A DNA stretch of 64,000 nucleotides from Dendronalium phyllosphericum CENA369. GTDB lineage: Bacteria; Cyanobacteriota; Cyanobacteriia; Cyanobacteriales; Nostocaceae. The stretch is from positions 25,884 through 89,883 of the forward strand of contig NZ_JAECZA010000289.1 in assembly GCF_016056275.1 (NCBI RefSeq). Direction: 5' to 3'. The position numbers and the translations under genes are program-made. This document shows positions 9,206 to 18,921 of this stretch, in pieces. Each line of letters opens with the position of its first letter. Position 1 is the stretch's first letter. The notes under the pieces are model-generated. The model had not been told where the DNA came from and made no database searches. It saw nothing but the letters and a program-made list of their open reading frames with translations.

Positions 9206-9808
9206 TTTAAAATTTGCAAACTATAAGTTCCACATATCCTAAAATATATGGAGTTTTTTGATACCCAATAAAACAATTAAAATTTGCTATCTATCAAACC
9301 AAGGATTAACTGAAATTTTTTTGGTACAATCTACGTTTAAATTGTCAATTTTACCCAAAAGTACATTTTGGCTGTTTGACTGTTGAATGCGTTAGTCAGG
9401 GGAGCATCCTTGACTTAAGTTTTGTATGCGGGAGTTATAGAACTAGTGGCAAGTGGAACGATTGATTATGTAGTAGCGTCACCTAAATATTGACAAATCA
9501 AATGGCATTGGCCGCTTCAACAGTCGGGAAAATCGTTACCGCCTTGAGAGCAACTTATAATAGGCATCTACAATATTACGCAGTGCATCGCCAGCCAAAA
9601 TTGAAAAACACGCAATTTAAGCACAGTAACTATAGCAATTCTCTAAGATTTGGAAATATCAGGTTTTCAGAGTTGAATTCTAGCATTTAACGGCGATCGC
9701 AACATTTTTACATCTTCAAGAGATTGCTATATAACTAAAGCTAGTTGGTGCTATGCAAATCCAACAACTTGTCTGACTTAATTGATTTTATTGATGCGAG
9801 GAGCAGTC
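9206..9808. other. Intergenic region without a convincing gene
   Basis: These 600 bp between the tRNA and the Tic22-like gene are AT-rich. A 66-codon frame starting with TTG at 9490 has no recognisable features, a basic low-complexity sequence and no ribosome binding site, so I treat it as chance. The 3' end carries the ribosome binding site GAGGAG just before 9809. Confidence 0.4.
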
Positions 9809-10639
9809 ATGAAAGCATTAGTTCGCTGGGGCGCGACATTGGGTTTAGTGGGAAGTACTCTGCTAGGAACAGTTTTTATCGGCAATGTCCCAGTCTTGGC
9901 ATTGCCAGAACAACAAATAAAAGAAAAATTGGACGCTGTACCAGTATACTTGATTACCAATGAAAAAGGTTTACCATTGAGTCGTCCTCTGCCAGAGGCG
10001 CAAAATGGTCAAAAATCGGGTGGTTCGGTGACAGGTGTTTATTTAAGTCGCCAAGATGCTGTGGCTTTTATTACTGAGCTGCGGAATGCTAAAGGCAAAG
10101 ACCCAAAAATGGAAGAATTGGTAAAAAGCTTACAGGTAACAGCATTACCTTTGGGAGTGATTTATCAACAACTGCAACAAACTAAAAATCAGCCCAACCG
10201 TCTCGTATTTGCCTTTAAACCTGTAGACCAAGAACTTAAAGGGGCGATGGACTTGCTGCGCCAAAGCGGTCAGAAGATAGACCAGTTTAAAAGCGTACCT
10301 GTTTTTGCTGTCAGATTTGCACCAGATAAAGGATATGTACCGATTAAGCTGACAGCTAACAATCAGCAACTTATTCCTCTATTTTTCAGCAAGCAAGATG
10401 CACAAGGTTTATTGAGCCAAGTGAAGCAAAAAAATCCCAAAGCTGATATTCAGGTAATAGACGTGGACGGAGTGATCGATACTTTACAAAAGAAAAATGA
10501 TGAATGGCTCAAACAGGTAGTCTTAGTGCCTTCCCAAGAATCGAGAGAATATATCAGGACTTTACCTGGAAATAACACATCCAAAACTCCTGGAAATAAT
10601 CCCAACAATGCACGTCCTGCGGCTGCACCTAAAAAATAA
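9809..10639 (+). CDS. Tic22-like protein
   Basis: The 276-residue protein has a signal peptide (MKALVRWGATLGLVGSTLLG, cleavage probably after VLA near residue 30). Two similar Tic22 repeats follow: the first at about 40-140, starting VPVYLITNEKGLPLSR, and the second at about 165-245, starting VPVFAVRFAPDKGYVPIK. The C-terminus is a P/N/A-rich tail. Tic22 in chloroplasts assists protein import, and the Anabaena homologue is periplasmic and supports outer-membrane biogenesis. The ATG at 9809 is preferred over 9782 because GAGGAG stands just upstream and the signal peptide then begins cleanly. It precedes prmC by 19 bp. Confidence 0.88.
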   Translation: MKALVRWGATLGLVGSTLLGTVFIGNVPVLALPEQQIKEKLDAVPVYLITNEKGLPLSRPLPEAQNGQKSGGSVTGVYLSRQDAVAFITELRNAKGKDPKMEELVKSLQVTALPLGVIYQQLQQTKNQPNRLVFAFKPVDQELKGAMDLLRQSGQKIDQFKSVPVFAVRFAPDKGYVPIKLTANNQQLIPLFFSKQDAQGLLSQVKQKNPKADIQVIDVDGVIDTLQKKNDEWLKQVVLVPSQESREYIRTLPGNNTSKTPGNNPNNARPAAAPKK

Positions 10640-10658
10640 GCATCCATAGTGCGATCGC

Positions 10659-11573
10659 ATGGTGGATAAACAGCCAAAGGTAGTTTCCGGTTTACAACTT
10701 TGGCAGTGGCGCAATCAAGCAATTCAAGCAGCGATCGCTCATGATGTCCCGCCATCTGAAGTCGATTGGCTGCTTTTAGAAATTACTGGGTTAGACCGTT
10801 TAGCATTGCGTTTGGAGTCTTTTAAAGAAAGACCTCAAATTCAAATGAAATTGCCTTTAGAAGATTTAGATCGTCTATGGCAAAAGCGATTGCATGAGCG
10901 CTTGCCAGTGCAGTACATTGCTGGAGTCACACCTTGGCGACAATTTCAAATTGCTGTTTCGAGTGCGGTTTTAATACCTAGACCAGAAACAGAGTGCTTG
11001 ATTGATTTAGCTGCGATTGCCGCAGCTAAGAGTGGGGCAAATCCGCCTTTAGAGTCAGGACACTGGGCAGATTTGGGTACTGGAAGTGGGGCGATCGCTT
11101 TGGGACTAGCAGACATCTTGCCAAAAGCGACAATTCATGCGGTCGATCGCAGTCTTGAAGCTTTAGCGATCGCCCAAACCAATGCCCATAATTTGGGTCT
11201 TGCCGAACGGATTCGTTTTTATCAAGGTTTTTGGTGGGAACCATTGAGCGGCTTAAAAGGCCAATTCAGTGGGATGGTGTCTAATCCACCTTATATTCCC
11301 ACCAATATCGTGCCCACCCTGCAACCAGAAGTGGTTAACCACGAACCACACTTAGCTTTGGATGGGGGTGCTGATGGCTTAGATTGCATCCGCCATTTGA
11401 TAGATATTTCTCCTAGTTATTTACGACCTGATGGCGTATGGCTGATTGAAATGATGGCGGGACAGGCGGATGCAGTCCGCGAACTTTTACAAAACCAAGG
11501 AAGCTATAGCAATATTCAAATTCATACTGATTTAGCTGGAATTGAACGCTTTGCTCTTGCCTATAAAAGTTAG
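10659..11573 (+). CDS. prmC: Release factor glutamine methyltransferase
   Basis: PrmC (HemK) N5-methylates the glutamine of the GGQ motif in release factors RF1 and RF2 with S-adenosylmethionine. The 304-residue protein has an N-terminal helical domain (1-95), the linker block LPVQYIAGVTPW, the SAM motif DLGTGSGAIALGLA and the catalytic MVSNPPYIP, in which NPPY binds the glutamine side chain. All motifs are intact. It probably forms a transcription unit with the Tic22-like gene. Termination is also served by prfC (23954). Confidence 0.94.
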   Translation: MVDKQPKVVSGLQLWQWRNQAIQAAIAHDVPPSEVDWLLLEITGLDRLALRLESFKERPQIQMKLPLEDLDRLWQKRLHERLPVQYIAGVTPWRQFQIAVSSAVLIPRPETECLIDLAAIAAAKSGANPPLESGHWADLGTGSGAIALGLADILPKATIHAVDRSLEALAIAQTNAHNLGLAERIRFYQGFWWEPLSGLKGQFSGMVSNPPYIPTNIVPTLQPEVVNHEPHLALDGGADGLDCIRHLIDISPSYLRPDGVWLIEMMAGQADAVRELLQNQGSYSNIQIHTDLAGIERFALAYKS

Positions 11574-12060
11574 AAGTTAGTAAGGATAAGTAGCCTTACA
11601 GGTTGTTTGGAAAGTTTAATTTACGAAATTCAGTGCTGAGTGCTGAGTAACAAGAAGATTACCCAGTATTTTCGCACTAAGATAAAAGCCCCGCCCCTTG
11701 TGGGCAGTCTTTTAACTCAGCACTCTTCATAAGGAATTGGGAGTTATTAAAAAGAGGATAAGCAAGTCAAGATAATTAAACTGAAGAGATACAACAAAGC
11801 GTAAACACAAACTTTAATTTATTCCTATCTGACTGCTGAAAACAAATTACTCACTTTATGACCAAGCCCCGTTGGGGCGGGCTGAGTGGGTGTGGGGGAA
11901 GAGATAGCCCCAACCACCTTTGGGTACAAGCCCCATCTTTTAAGGCGATTGCATTGGTGGCGGTTCAAGCCCCGACTAATGCCGTCTTCACTACACCCAA
12001 CACCCTACCCCCTACACCCTGTTTTTGACTCTTAATTCCTAACTCCCAACTGTAATAAAC
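11574..12060. other. Repeat-bearing intergenic region
   Basis: Apart from the 163-bp dispersed repeat described separately (11859-12021), this 487 bp holds a GC-rich unit AGCCCCGCCCCTTGTGGGC at about 11687 and STRR-type stretches (CAGTGCTGAGTGCTGAG near 11632; CTTAATTCCTAACTCCC near 12030). A 56-codon frame opens inside the repeat at 11859. I do not regard it as a gene, because the related copy at 33.8 kb does not keep the frame. Confidence 0.5.
11859..12021 (+). repeat. Dispersed ~160-bp repeat, copy A
   Basis: The unit begins TGACCAAGCCCCGTTGGGGC and ends CCTACCCCCTACACCCTG. The reverse complement of 33824-33984 begins with almost the same bases (TGACCAAGCCTCGTTGGGGC), shares GAGTGGGTGTGGG and AGCCCCAAC in order, and ends identically (CCTACCCCCTACACCCTG). 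The middle 70 bp has diverged. The two copies are thus inverted relative to each other, about 22 kb apart. The first 20 bases contain the self-complementary CCCCGTTGGGG. Confidence 0.8.
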
Positions 12061-12672
12061 ATGACCAAAGTTGCTTTAGAAGCCCTAATAGCTAGCGCAC
12101 GTGCTGGTTTATTAGTGAGCTTTCCCACTGATACTGTTCCTGCAATTGCAACTTTACCAGAAAAGGCAGCATTAATTTTTACTGCAAAAAAACGCAGTCA
12201 AGATAAACCTTTGATTTTGATGGCAGCTAGCGCAGAGGATTTGTGGCCTTATGTCAAAGGTAATGAAAAGGAGTATAAAATTTGGCAAGATACAGTAAGT
12301 AAATATTGGCCGGGAGCGCTGACGTTGGTATTACCAGCAAGCGATGTCTCCGACGGGCTACGCCTACGCGTACCTCAAGAAATGAACCCTAGCGATCCGA
12401 CAACAATTGGTATCCGAGTTCCCAATAGTGCGATCGCTCAAACTATTTTGACGCAAACAGGGCCGCTTGCTACCACTAGTGCTAATTTTTCCGGTCAACC
12501 ACCCTTATTAACAATGGCAGAAATTGAGGCTCAGTTTCCTGAAGTTTTAGTGGCAGCTACAGAATTTCAAGGTCAATCGACAATTGGTGTGCCATCGACT
12601 GTTGCTAAATGGACGGGAATGAATTGGCAAATTTTGCGTCAAGGTGCGATTAAGTTACACCCTTTTGAATAA
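12061..12672 (+). CDS. YrdC/Sua5-family threonylcarbamoyl-AMP synthase-like protein
   Basis: The 203-residue protein has the YrdC fold. It starts with the nucleotide-binding strand GLLVSFPTDTVPAIATLP, then KKRSQDKPLILM, in which K-R-x-x-x-K-P is the family signature. Further conserved parts are WPGALTLVLP, IGIRVPNS and TTSANFSGQPP. In the t6A pathway this enzyme condenses threonine, bicarbonate and ATP to threonylcarbamoyl-AMP, the substrate of TsaD (encoded at 4903). Single-domain members may also be the YciO type, so I give no symbol. No C-terminal Sua5 domain is present. Confidence 0.85.
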   Translation: MTKVALEALIASARAGLLVSFPTDTVPAIATLPEKAALIFTAKKRSQDKPLILMAASAEDLWPYVKGNEKEYKIWQDTVSKYWPGALTLVLPASDVSDGLRLRVPQEMNPSDPTTIGIRVPNSAIAQTILTQTGPLATTSANFSGQPPLLTMAEIEAQFPEVLVAATEFQGQSTIGVPSTVAKWTGMNWQILRQGAIKLHPFE

Positions 12673-12898
12673 AGACGCGTCATAATGCCTACATAGCATA
12701 GATTTGTGACGCTCGTTAATTGAATGAGTGTTATATTTTTAGGCAAAGAAATAAAAATCGTCATCATTATGTTGTTTTCTTAGTCATAGACAAGAAACAA
12801 AAAAATCATCAACCAAGGCTAGAAACGGATGAATTAAAAAATCCGGAACTTTAGTTTGCGTCCTTGTGGTCAATTAACAAGTTAATAATCGCCAAATT

Positions 12899-13810
12899 AT
12901 GAATTGGAGCAACTGGCTATATCTAGGAGCAGGATTGATTTTGGGGATGGGGATTCGCTGGTTATTTATGCGGTCGTCAAACGCGGCTTCTAGCTCATCT
13001 TCAACGGCATTAGCGCAACAGCATCTGCCACAATTGCAACAGATAAAGCAAACGCAGCTAGCGTACCAAATGGCGCAGGAAATGGGCCAATTTAAAGCGG
13101 GTTTTTTGGCGCGGACGACCCATGAATTGCGATCGCCTCTCAATAGTCTAATTGGCTTGCATCAGTTAATTTTGTCAGATTTGTGTGAAGATCCAGCAGA
13201 AGAACGAGAATTTATTACCCAAGCTCACGATAAAGCTCTGAAACTGCTACATCTCATCGATGAAATTCTCAGCATCGCCAGAATAGAACACGGTACTAAC
13301 AAATTAGATATTCAGCCGCGCTCCTTAGTCGAAATCTTAAAGGAAGTTAATCAGTTAACTTATATGTTAGCGGCAAATCGTAATTTTCCTTTGCAGGTGT
13401 TACTTCCCGACCCAGAAATTTATGTTTTAGCAGACCAACGCTGGCTGCGACAAGTATTAGTAAGTTTAGTAGACACTGCCATTGCTCAAATGGAGGAAGG
13501 CAGTATCCATATTTCCAGCAGCCTTTCACCTACAAATAAAACTGTTTGGATTTGCTTGGATGTGCCAACTGGTGCTTTACCAGATAGCGAGCCAATTGAC
13601 TTCATCAAATCTGAAGACACACTTGCTGAAACTGATTGCGAAAACCCCGGTCTTTCACCAGGAATGAAGCTATTGCTCAATCAAACTCTGTTAGAAGTGA
13701 TGGGAGGAGAGCTAGAAATTATACCTCCTGGGAGTAACGAAAACAGCAATAATCATACTCGGTTGCAAATGTCTATCCCCCTAGCGTCTCCTGAAGCTGA
13801 ATCTCTGTAG
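12899..13810 (+). CDS. Histidine-kinase-like protein with degenerate ATPase domain
   Basis: The 303-residue protein has one N-terminal membrane helix (residues 5-22), a short coiled linker, and a HisKA dimerisation helix with the phosphorylatable H75 in the context THELRSPLNSLIGLHQL. The ATPase half is abnormal. The N-box asparagine is replaced by threonine (T193, in LVSLVDTAIAQM), and no clear DxGxG (G1) or GxG (G2) glycine box follows. The C-terminal part keeps only weak similarity (LLNQTLLEVMGGELEI resembling the G2-helix region). It may act as a phosphotransfer scaffold or sensor without kinase activity. Its end overlaps the convergent GNAT gene by 38 bp. Confidence 0.8.
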   Translation: MNWSNWLYLGAGLILGMGIRWLFMRSSNAASSSSSTALAQQHLPQLQQIKQTQLAYQMAQEMGQFKAGFLARTTHELRSPLNSLIGLHQLILSDLCEDPAEEREFITQAHDKALKLLHLIDEILSIARIEHGTNKLDIQPRSLVEILKEVNQLTYMLAANRNFPLQVLLPDPEIYVLADQRWLRQVLVSLVDTAIAQMEEGSIHISSSLSPTNKTVWICLDVPTGALPDSEPIDFIKSEDTLAETDCENPGLSPGMKLLLNQTLLEVMGGELEIIPPGSNENSNNHTRLQMSIPLASPEAESL

Positions 13811-14243
13811 CCGAAAGAGAACTAAATTTAGCTTGGTTGTACAACACCATTGTGGTACTACTGTTGGGTTGGAAACCAATTTTTTTGTAGAATTCTTGTT
13901 GGAGAGTTGTCATCAGGTAGACGCGCTCAACACACTTGATGCGAGGATGACTTAAGATAGTTTCCACTAATTTGCTTCCCAACCCACTACCACGATAGTC
14001 TGGGTGAATCACAACATCCCAGATCGTGGCACGATAAATGCAATCAGAAGTAGCTCTGGCAAAGCCAATCAGTTTATCCGCATCCCAGACAGAAATTACT
14101 GGGTTGCTGTTAGCAATAGCTATGCCCAAATCTTCAATACTACGCCCTATTGCCCAGAAAGCTGAAATATTGAATAATTCTTGGAGTTGGTAAAGGTCAA
14201 TTTCCGAGTGGCGATCGCTAAATTGAATCTGAGAATAGTTCAT
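13773..14243 (-). CDS. GNAT N-acetyltransferase (short paralog)
   Basis: The 156-residue protein carries the same core as the GNAT at 8276: [20 protein letters not shown] and HPDYRGSGLGSKLVE, where R-G-S-G-L-G-S is the acetyl-CoA loop. The tail EFYKKIGFQPN is typical. It lacks the 40-residue N-terminal extension of its neighbour. Starting at 14243, the sequence DLYQLQELFNISAFWA matches [15 protein letters not shown] of the paralog, which supports this start. The 3' end overlaps the kinase-like gene tail to tail. Substrate unknown. Confidence 0.85.
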   Translation of the reverse strand: MNYSQIQFSDRHSEIDLYQLQELFNISAFWAIGRSIEDLGIAIANSNPVISVWDADKLIGFARATSDCIYRATIWDVVIHPDYRGSGLGSKLVETILSHPRIKCVERVYLMTTLQQEFYKKIGFQPNSSTTMVLYNQAKFSSLSATEIQLQETLGG

Positions 14244-14466
14244 GTATTAGCAATATATTCTTTGGTATTGTCAATTTAGATTTTGCCAGATGATGCCTGT
14301 AGTGTATATACAAATATAGTTTTGCAATTACTGCTACCAAGTGCTGACTCACATCAAAGTTTTATCGAGTATATTTTTAAGCTTTTATACATCACTGTTA
14401 TCCAAATAAATGCTTGCGCCTACGAATATCTACTGTCATCTAAAAAATTAGAAGAGATTTATTTGA

Positions 14467-15738
14467 ATGTCAATAGGAAAAATGGGCTTTTGGTCAGTAT
14501 TTGCAGTAGGTGTAGGGGGTATGGTCGGCGGCATTTTTCCAGTTTTAGGACTTGCGGTAGAGCTGACCCATAAAGGCGCACCATTGGCTTTTGCAATTGC
14601 AGGGATGGTAGCTCTAATTACTACATACGCCTACGCCAAGCTTTCGGTAGCTTACCCTAGCCGAGGTGGGACAGTGCCTTTCTTAACTCAAGCCTTTGGT
14701 ACAGGTTTAGTGAGCGGTAGTCTCAATCTTCTGCTGTGGCTGAGTTATGTAGTGATGCTTTCGCTTTACTTTTCAGCTTTTGGTAGCTACGGAGCCAGTT
14801 TATTTCCCGAATCGTTCCAGTCTTTTTGGAAGCATTTTTTAATTAGCATTACGGTAGTCGGTATTAGTGGACTAAATCTACTGAGTGCAGATATTGTTGG
14901 CAAAGCTCAAAAATGGATTGTCGGCTTTAAACTTGGAATATTACTGCTGTTTATAGCGATAGGCATTTGGCAGATTGATTTCCCACAGATAGAAGCAACC
15001 GGGACATCACTGCTGCCAATGGTATCTGGAGGAATGATTATCTTTTTATCCTATGAAGGTTTTGAGTTGATTGCCAATACAGCAGAGGATGTTATTAATC
15101 CCAGACAGATGCCACTAGCTTATTATTCGGCAGTGGTATTTGTCATTGTGTTGTATGTGTTAATTGCACTAGTTGCAGTCGGAACCTTGCCTGTAGAAAA
15201 TATTGTAGCGGCACGAGACTATGCTTTAGCCAGAGTAGCTAGCCCAGTTATGGGGGAATTTGGCGTTATATCTATGACCATTGCGGCACTTTTATCAACC
15301 ACCTCGGCGATTAACGCCACATTTTACGGTTCAGCGCGCCTGAGTTATGTTATTGCCCAATCTAAAAATCAACTTCACGTGTTGGAGAAAGAGGTCATAA
15401 ATAAGCAACACTTGGGTTTGTTTATTATTAGTGGGCTAACTCTTATATTTGCTAATTTTTTTGACCTCTCTCGTATATCCACAATGGGTAGTGCGGGATT
15501 TCTATTAATTTTTGCGGCGGTGAACCTAGCCAATGTTCGGCTCTATCGGCAAACTCAAAACTGTCGATGGATCTCTTTGCTAGGTGCTTGTTTATGTGTA
15601 GCTGCTCTCATAGTTTTGTGCGCTCAGACTGCGCGAACCGACCCACAGGCTTTATGGGTCATGGCGATCCTGCTAGCATTAGCTATTGGACTGGATGTAA
15701 TCTATTGTCTTTTCACTAATTGTGAACTCCGCCTTTGA
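14467..15738 (+). CDS. APC-superfamily amino acid permease
   Basis: The 423-residue membrane protein has about 12 predicted segments. The first transmembrane segment carries the substrate-binding glycine loop VGVGGMVGGIFPVLG, followed by ELTHKGAPLAFAIAGMVAL and the TM3 region SRGGTVPFLTQAFG. TM6 has MVSGGMIIFLSYEGFELIANTAEDVINP, a hallmark of the APC family. It should import amino acids or a related compound by cation symport or exchange. Substrate specificity cannot be predicted. It stands alone between convergent genes. Confidence 0.88.
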   Translation: MSIGKMGFWSVFAVGVGGMVGGIFPVLGLAVELTHKGAPLAFAIAGMVALITTYAYAKLSVAYPSRGGTVPFLTQAFGTGLVSGSLNLLLWLSYVVMLSLYFSAFGSYGASLFPESFQSFWKHFLISITVVGISGLNLLSADIVGKAQKWIVGFKLGILLLFIAIGIWQIDFPQIEATGTSLLPMVSGGMIIFLSYEGFELIANTAEDVINPRQMPLAYYSAVVFVIVLYVLIALVAVGTLPVENIVAARDYALARVASPVMGEFGVISMTIAALLSTTSAINATFYGSARLSYVIAQSKNQLHVLEKEVINKQHLGLFIISGLTLIFANFFDLSRISTMGSAGFLLIFAAVNLANVRLYRQTQNCRWISLLGACLCVAALIVLCAQTARTDPQALWVMAILLALAIGLDVIYCLFTNCELRL

Positions 15739-15764
15739 TGTCATCAGCAAAGATAGCTTATTGA

Positions 15765-16187
15765 TTATTCTATGATTTGATCGCAAACCCACTTCCACAG
15801 AGGATGAGTTGGGCCCTGTTGGCGTATCCGACAAACTTGTTTTTCTAAACGCTGCTTTTCTTGAGCTGGTAACCCAAGTAAAATATTCCGACTCTGCCAA
15901 ACTAAGACAGCAACTGTCATACCAATACAAAATGCTAAACCTAGGGTAGACAGTGGGTGGTAGAAAAGTCCGTAGCGCACTGCTACCCAAGTAAAGTATT
16001 GTTGCCAAAGCGTGATTTCTTCACGTAAATTCCACAAGCAAATTGGTGCAATGGTCAGCCATAAACAAGTGACAAATAACCACCTGCCATATACAGTTAG
16101 CTGGTGCAGCTTTTGTACTTGTTGGGTGAAAGATGGGTCAATATTCTCAGTATCGTTAGAGTTTAACGGTTGTTCCGGTCGAGCCAT
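15765..16187 (-). CDS. Conserved two-span membrane protein of unknown function
   Basis: The 140-residue protein has a polar N-terminus (1-30) and two hydrophobic segments (about 37-55, LFVTCLWLTIAPICLW; and about 78-97, LGLAFCIGMTVAVLVW). An amphipathic C-terminal half, rich in R, Q, E and K, follows, with a conserved-looking WKWVCDQIIE end. I do not recognise a named domain. It lies just before secF on the same strand (75 bp after the secF stop going downstream), a place where cyanobacteria often carry such a protein. A role in the membrane is all that can be said. Confidence 0.6.
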   Translation of the reverse strand: MARPEQPLNSNDTENIDPSFTQQVQKLHQLTVYGRWLFVTCLWLTIAPICLWNLREEITLWQQYFTWVAVRYGLFYHPLSTLGLAFCIGMTVAVLVWQSRNILLGLPAQEKQRLEKQVCRIRQQGPTHPLWKWVCDQIIE

Positions 16188-16261
16188 AGAGAAAGAAAAC
16201 TACAATGCCTAGTTAAGTAATTTATACATTGCTTTCACGCAATATCTAATACAAAGGTAGC

Positions 16262-17254
16262 TTAACTATCTTGAGATGTAGTAGATGTATCAATATCAGT
16301 GCTTGCTACTGCTATCGGTCGGTCTGTACGTTCTCGCCACCAAGCAAGCAGAGTACTAGCGATAAAAATACTGGAATAAGCTCCCATCGTGAAGCCAATA
16401 ATTAGAGCTAAGGCAAAGTTTTTTAGTGTTTCTCCTCCGAACAAAAAGATAGCAAATAATGTCAGCAACACAGTTAAAGTTGTGTTGATTGACCTGCCTA
16501 AGGTTTGGTTGACTGCATCATCTACAATGTCAGCAATCGGGCGGTTAGGATTAGTTTGCAGCGTCTCCCGAATGCGATCGTAAATCACCACTGTATCGTT
16601 GACTGAAAACCCTGTAATTGTCAGTAGGGCGACGATAAAGAGGCTATCTACTTCGATCCCTAGCACCAATCCCAAAAGAGAAAATACTCCAACCGTGATT
16701 AATATATCGTGAAAGAGAGCAACGATCGCAAATACGGCATAATCTAACTGGAAGCGGAAGGCCAAGTAAATAACAATGCCTGCAAATGAGACGATCAAAG
16801 CAATGACACCAGAGGTAAATAACTCTCGTCCTAGGGTAGGGCCAACAGTATCGATTTGATTTTTTTGCTCGTCAAAAGTACCAATTTTTTCGCTTAAAGC
16901 ATTCTGTAACTTGGTACGCTGGTCGCGATCTAAATTTTTTGTGCGAATTAATATGCCGTTTTCTGCTTTTGTGTCTTTATCAGCAACAATTTGAATACTG
17001 CTATCGCCTAACCCCTCTGCTTTAGCTACTTCCCGAACGACATTGATATCAATTGGCTTGTCGCAGTTACCTGGTTTGGTACAATCTCGTTCAAACTGCA
17101 ATCTTGAACCACCAACAAAATCTAAGCTAGGACGTAGAGGTGCTTTGATGCTGGGGTTTTGCCAAGAAATCACCATAGAGATGATACCAGCGAGAATGAT
17201 GCCGATAGAAATACTCCACCAAAGCGATCGCGATTTGTTAATACTTAGTTTCAT
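16262..17254 (-). CDS. secF: Protein translocase subunit SecF
   Basis: SecF works with SecD to drive late steps of protein export with the proton gradient, in both plasma and thylakoid membranes. The 330-residue protein has six membrane spans. The first periplasmic part begins [13 protein letters not shown], and the conserved transmembrane block [20 protein letters not shown] holds the proton-relay aspartate. Its ATG overlaps the secD stop by 4 bp (ATGA at 17251-17254), so the two are coupled. Confidence 0.95.
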   Translation of the reverse strand: MKLSINKSRSLWWSISIGIILAGIISMVISWQNPSIKAPLRPSLDFVGGSRLQFERDCTKPGNCDKPIDINVVREVAKAEGLGDSSIQIVADKDTKAENGILIRTKNLDRDQRTKLQNALSEKIGTFDEQKNQIDTVGPTLGRELFTSGVIALIVSFAGIVIYLAFRFQLDYAVFAIVALFHDILITVGVFSLLGLVLGIEVDSLFIVALLTITGFSVNDTVVIYDRIRETLQTNPNRPIADIVDDAVNQTLGRSINTTLTVLLTLFAIFLFGGETLKNFALALIIGFTMGAYSSIFIASTLLAWWRERTDRPIAVASTDIDTSTTSQDS

Positions 17255-18663
17255 CGAGCCACCTCTGCCTTATTTGAGGCTGGCACGTTCGGAGAGAAAA
17301 GTTGTGGTTTTCGCAGTGCGGGAATTGAAATTGCTAAAAACATGAAAGTGCGACTACAGGTAATTGCGGTAAACATACTTACTGCTACGCCCAAAGCCAA
17401 AGTTAGGGCAAAGCCTTTCACCAAACCGGCCCCCAGCCAGAATAGTGCGGCACAGGCAATAACTGTGGTAACGTTGCCATCTAAGATACTAGAAAAAGCG
17501 CGGTAAAAACCTGATTCTACAGAACGATACAGAGATTTGCCTGCCTGCAATTCTTCTCGCGTGCGTTCAAAAATTAGCACATTCGCATCTACTGCCATAC
17601 CAATACTTAGGATAAAACCGGCAATTCCTGGCAAGGTCAAAGTTACACCCAACAAAGCAAAGCTAGCCCAAGTTAACAAGGAGTAGATTATGAGTGCAAT
17701 GTCGGCAATAAGTCCTGGTACTCTATAGTACACCACCATAAATATCAATACCAAAGCTAGACCCCCAGCCCCAGCATAGATACTGCTAGTGATACTATCT
17801 TTACCCAAGGTTGCACCAACAGTACGAATTTCTGCTATTTCTACTGGTACGGGTAACGCACCACCTCGTAGCTGTACGCCCAAATCATTAGCTTGTTGTG
17901 TGGTAAATCTACCTGTAATCACAGCCGCGCCACCAGTAATCCCAGTAGCAGCAAATTCTGGGCCAACTACAGGAGCGCTGATTAATTCGTTGTCAAGAAA
18001 AATACCGATACTGCGTCCAGTACCAGCGAGGTTTTTTGTTAATTGAGCGAACAGTTCGCCACCCTTTTGATCGAAGCGAATGGCAACATTCCAGTTGTTG
18101 CCTTGGGTAGGTTCGCCGTAGGCATCTTTGAGAAATTTACCTGATAGAGGTGGATTGGTGCTTTCAAATAATTCAACAATCGCTTGATTATTTTTCTGCA
18201 ACTCTTCTTGATTTTTGGTAATTGCAGCTTGGTCTTTGCTGCTTCTCAACTCTTGCTGTTTAGCTTTCAATTCGGCTCGTGATGCTTGGAAAGCAAACAA
18301 TTGAGTTTCCGTTCCTGGCTTTTGAGTGCGGAATTCTAACTGCGCTGTACCTCCAAGTACTCGTTCCGCTTGTTCGGGATCGTTGACTCCTGGCAATTGT
18401 ACTAATATTTTGTCCGTACCAATTGTTTGGATGACTGGCTCCGAAACGCCAAGACCGTTAATCCGACCTTCGACGACTTTTTTCACAGCTTCCAATTCTC
18501 GCTGGGTGATTTGCTTAATTTCCGGCGTTGTTTTAACTTGAATTGTGAGCTGCGATCCTCCCCGTAAGTCCAGTCCCAAGGGTATGGGAATTTTGACAAT
18601 CGCCACAATGGCGGCGATTACCAAGACTAAAATCAAGGCTAATAGCGATCGCTGTCTTTGCAT
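17251..18663 (-). CDS. secD: Protein translocase subunit SecD
   Basis: The 470-residue protein has the N-terminal span, the P1 motif [14 protein letters not shown], a periplasmic domain with the conserved [20 protein letters not shown], and five further spans including [20 protein letters not shown] with the proton-relay aspartate. The frame opens at a TTG at 18684, but the ATG at 18663 ([15 protein letters not shown]) gives the normal N-terminus directly before the first span. It is co-transcribed with secF and preceded by pdhB. Confidence 0.95.
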   Translation of the reverse strand: MQRQRSLLALILVLVIAAIVAIVKIPIPLGLDLRGGSQLTIQVKTTPEIKQITQRELEAVKKVVEGRINGLGVSEPVIQTIGTDKILVQLPGVNDPEQAERVLGGTAQLEFRTQKPGTETQLFAFQASRAELKAKQQELRSSKDQAAITKNQEELQKNNQAIVELFESTNPPLSGKFLKDAYGEPTQGNNWNVAIRFDQKGGELFAQLTKNLAGTGRSIGIFLDNELISAPVVGPEFAATGITGGAAVITGRFTTQQANDLGVQLRGGALPVPVEIAEIRTVGATLGKDSITSSIYAGAGGLALVLIFMVVYYRVPGLIADIALIIYSLLTWASFALLGVTLTLPGIAGFILSIGMAVDANVLIFERTREELQAGKSLYRSVESGFYRAFSSILDGNVTTVIACAALFWLGAGLVKGFALTLALGVAVSMFTAITCSRTFMFLAISIPALRKPQLFSPNVPASNKAEVAR

Positions 18664-18699
18664 ACCATAACTCGCAACTGACAAAGGCTATGATAGCGC

Positions 18700-18921
18700 T
18701 CTTTTACAGCGTTATGAGCAAGGATTAGGGATTGGGTACTGGGGATTAGGTATTAGGTACTGAGGATGAAGCTTCGCCGTGAGCGTCAGCCGAACGGAAA
18801 ATGAGGGGGATGAGGGGAAAAAGTTAAAGGGCAAAGGAAACAAGAAAATAGATTAAATAACTATCCTGTTGTTTGTTCCCTTTTACCCCTTTCCCAATCC
18901 CTAGTCCCCAGTCTCCAGTCC
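18700..18921. repeat. STRR-type heptamer repeats
   Basis: Between pdhB and secD lie G-rich units such as GGATTAGGGATTGGGTACTG (18721 onwards). Their complementary C-rich counterparts, such as CCCAATCCCTAGTCCCCAG, stand at about 18893. Together they could form a long imperfect stem. The centre carries GCTTCGCCGTGAGCGTCAGCC, another short cyanobacterial repeat. These are typical of Nostocales intergenic DNA and carry no gene. Confidence 0.65.

Noticed and set aside
9490..9690. A 66-codon plus-strand frame after tRNA-Pro
   Set aside because: It has a TTG start, no ribosome binding site, basic low-complexity sequence and no family pattern.
11859..12029. A 56-codon frame (starting MTKPRWGG) inside the dispersed repeat
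   Set aside because: The related copy at 33.8 kb differs by two bases in the conserved part and stops early, so the frame is not maintained.
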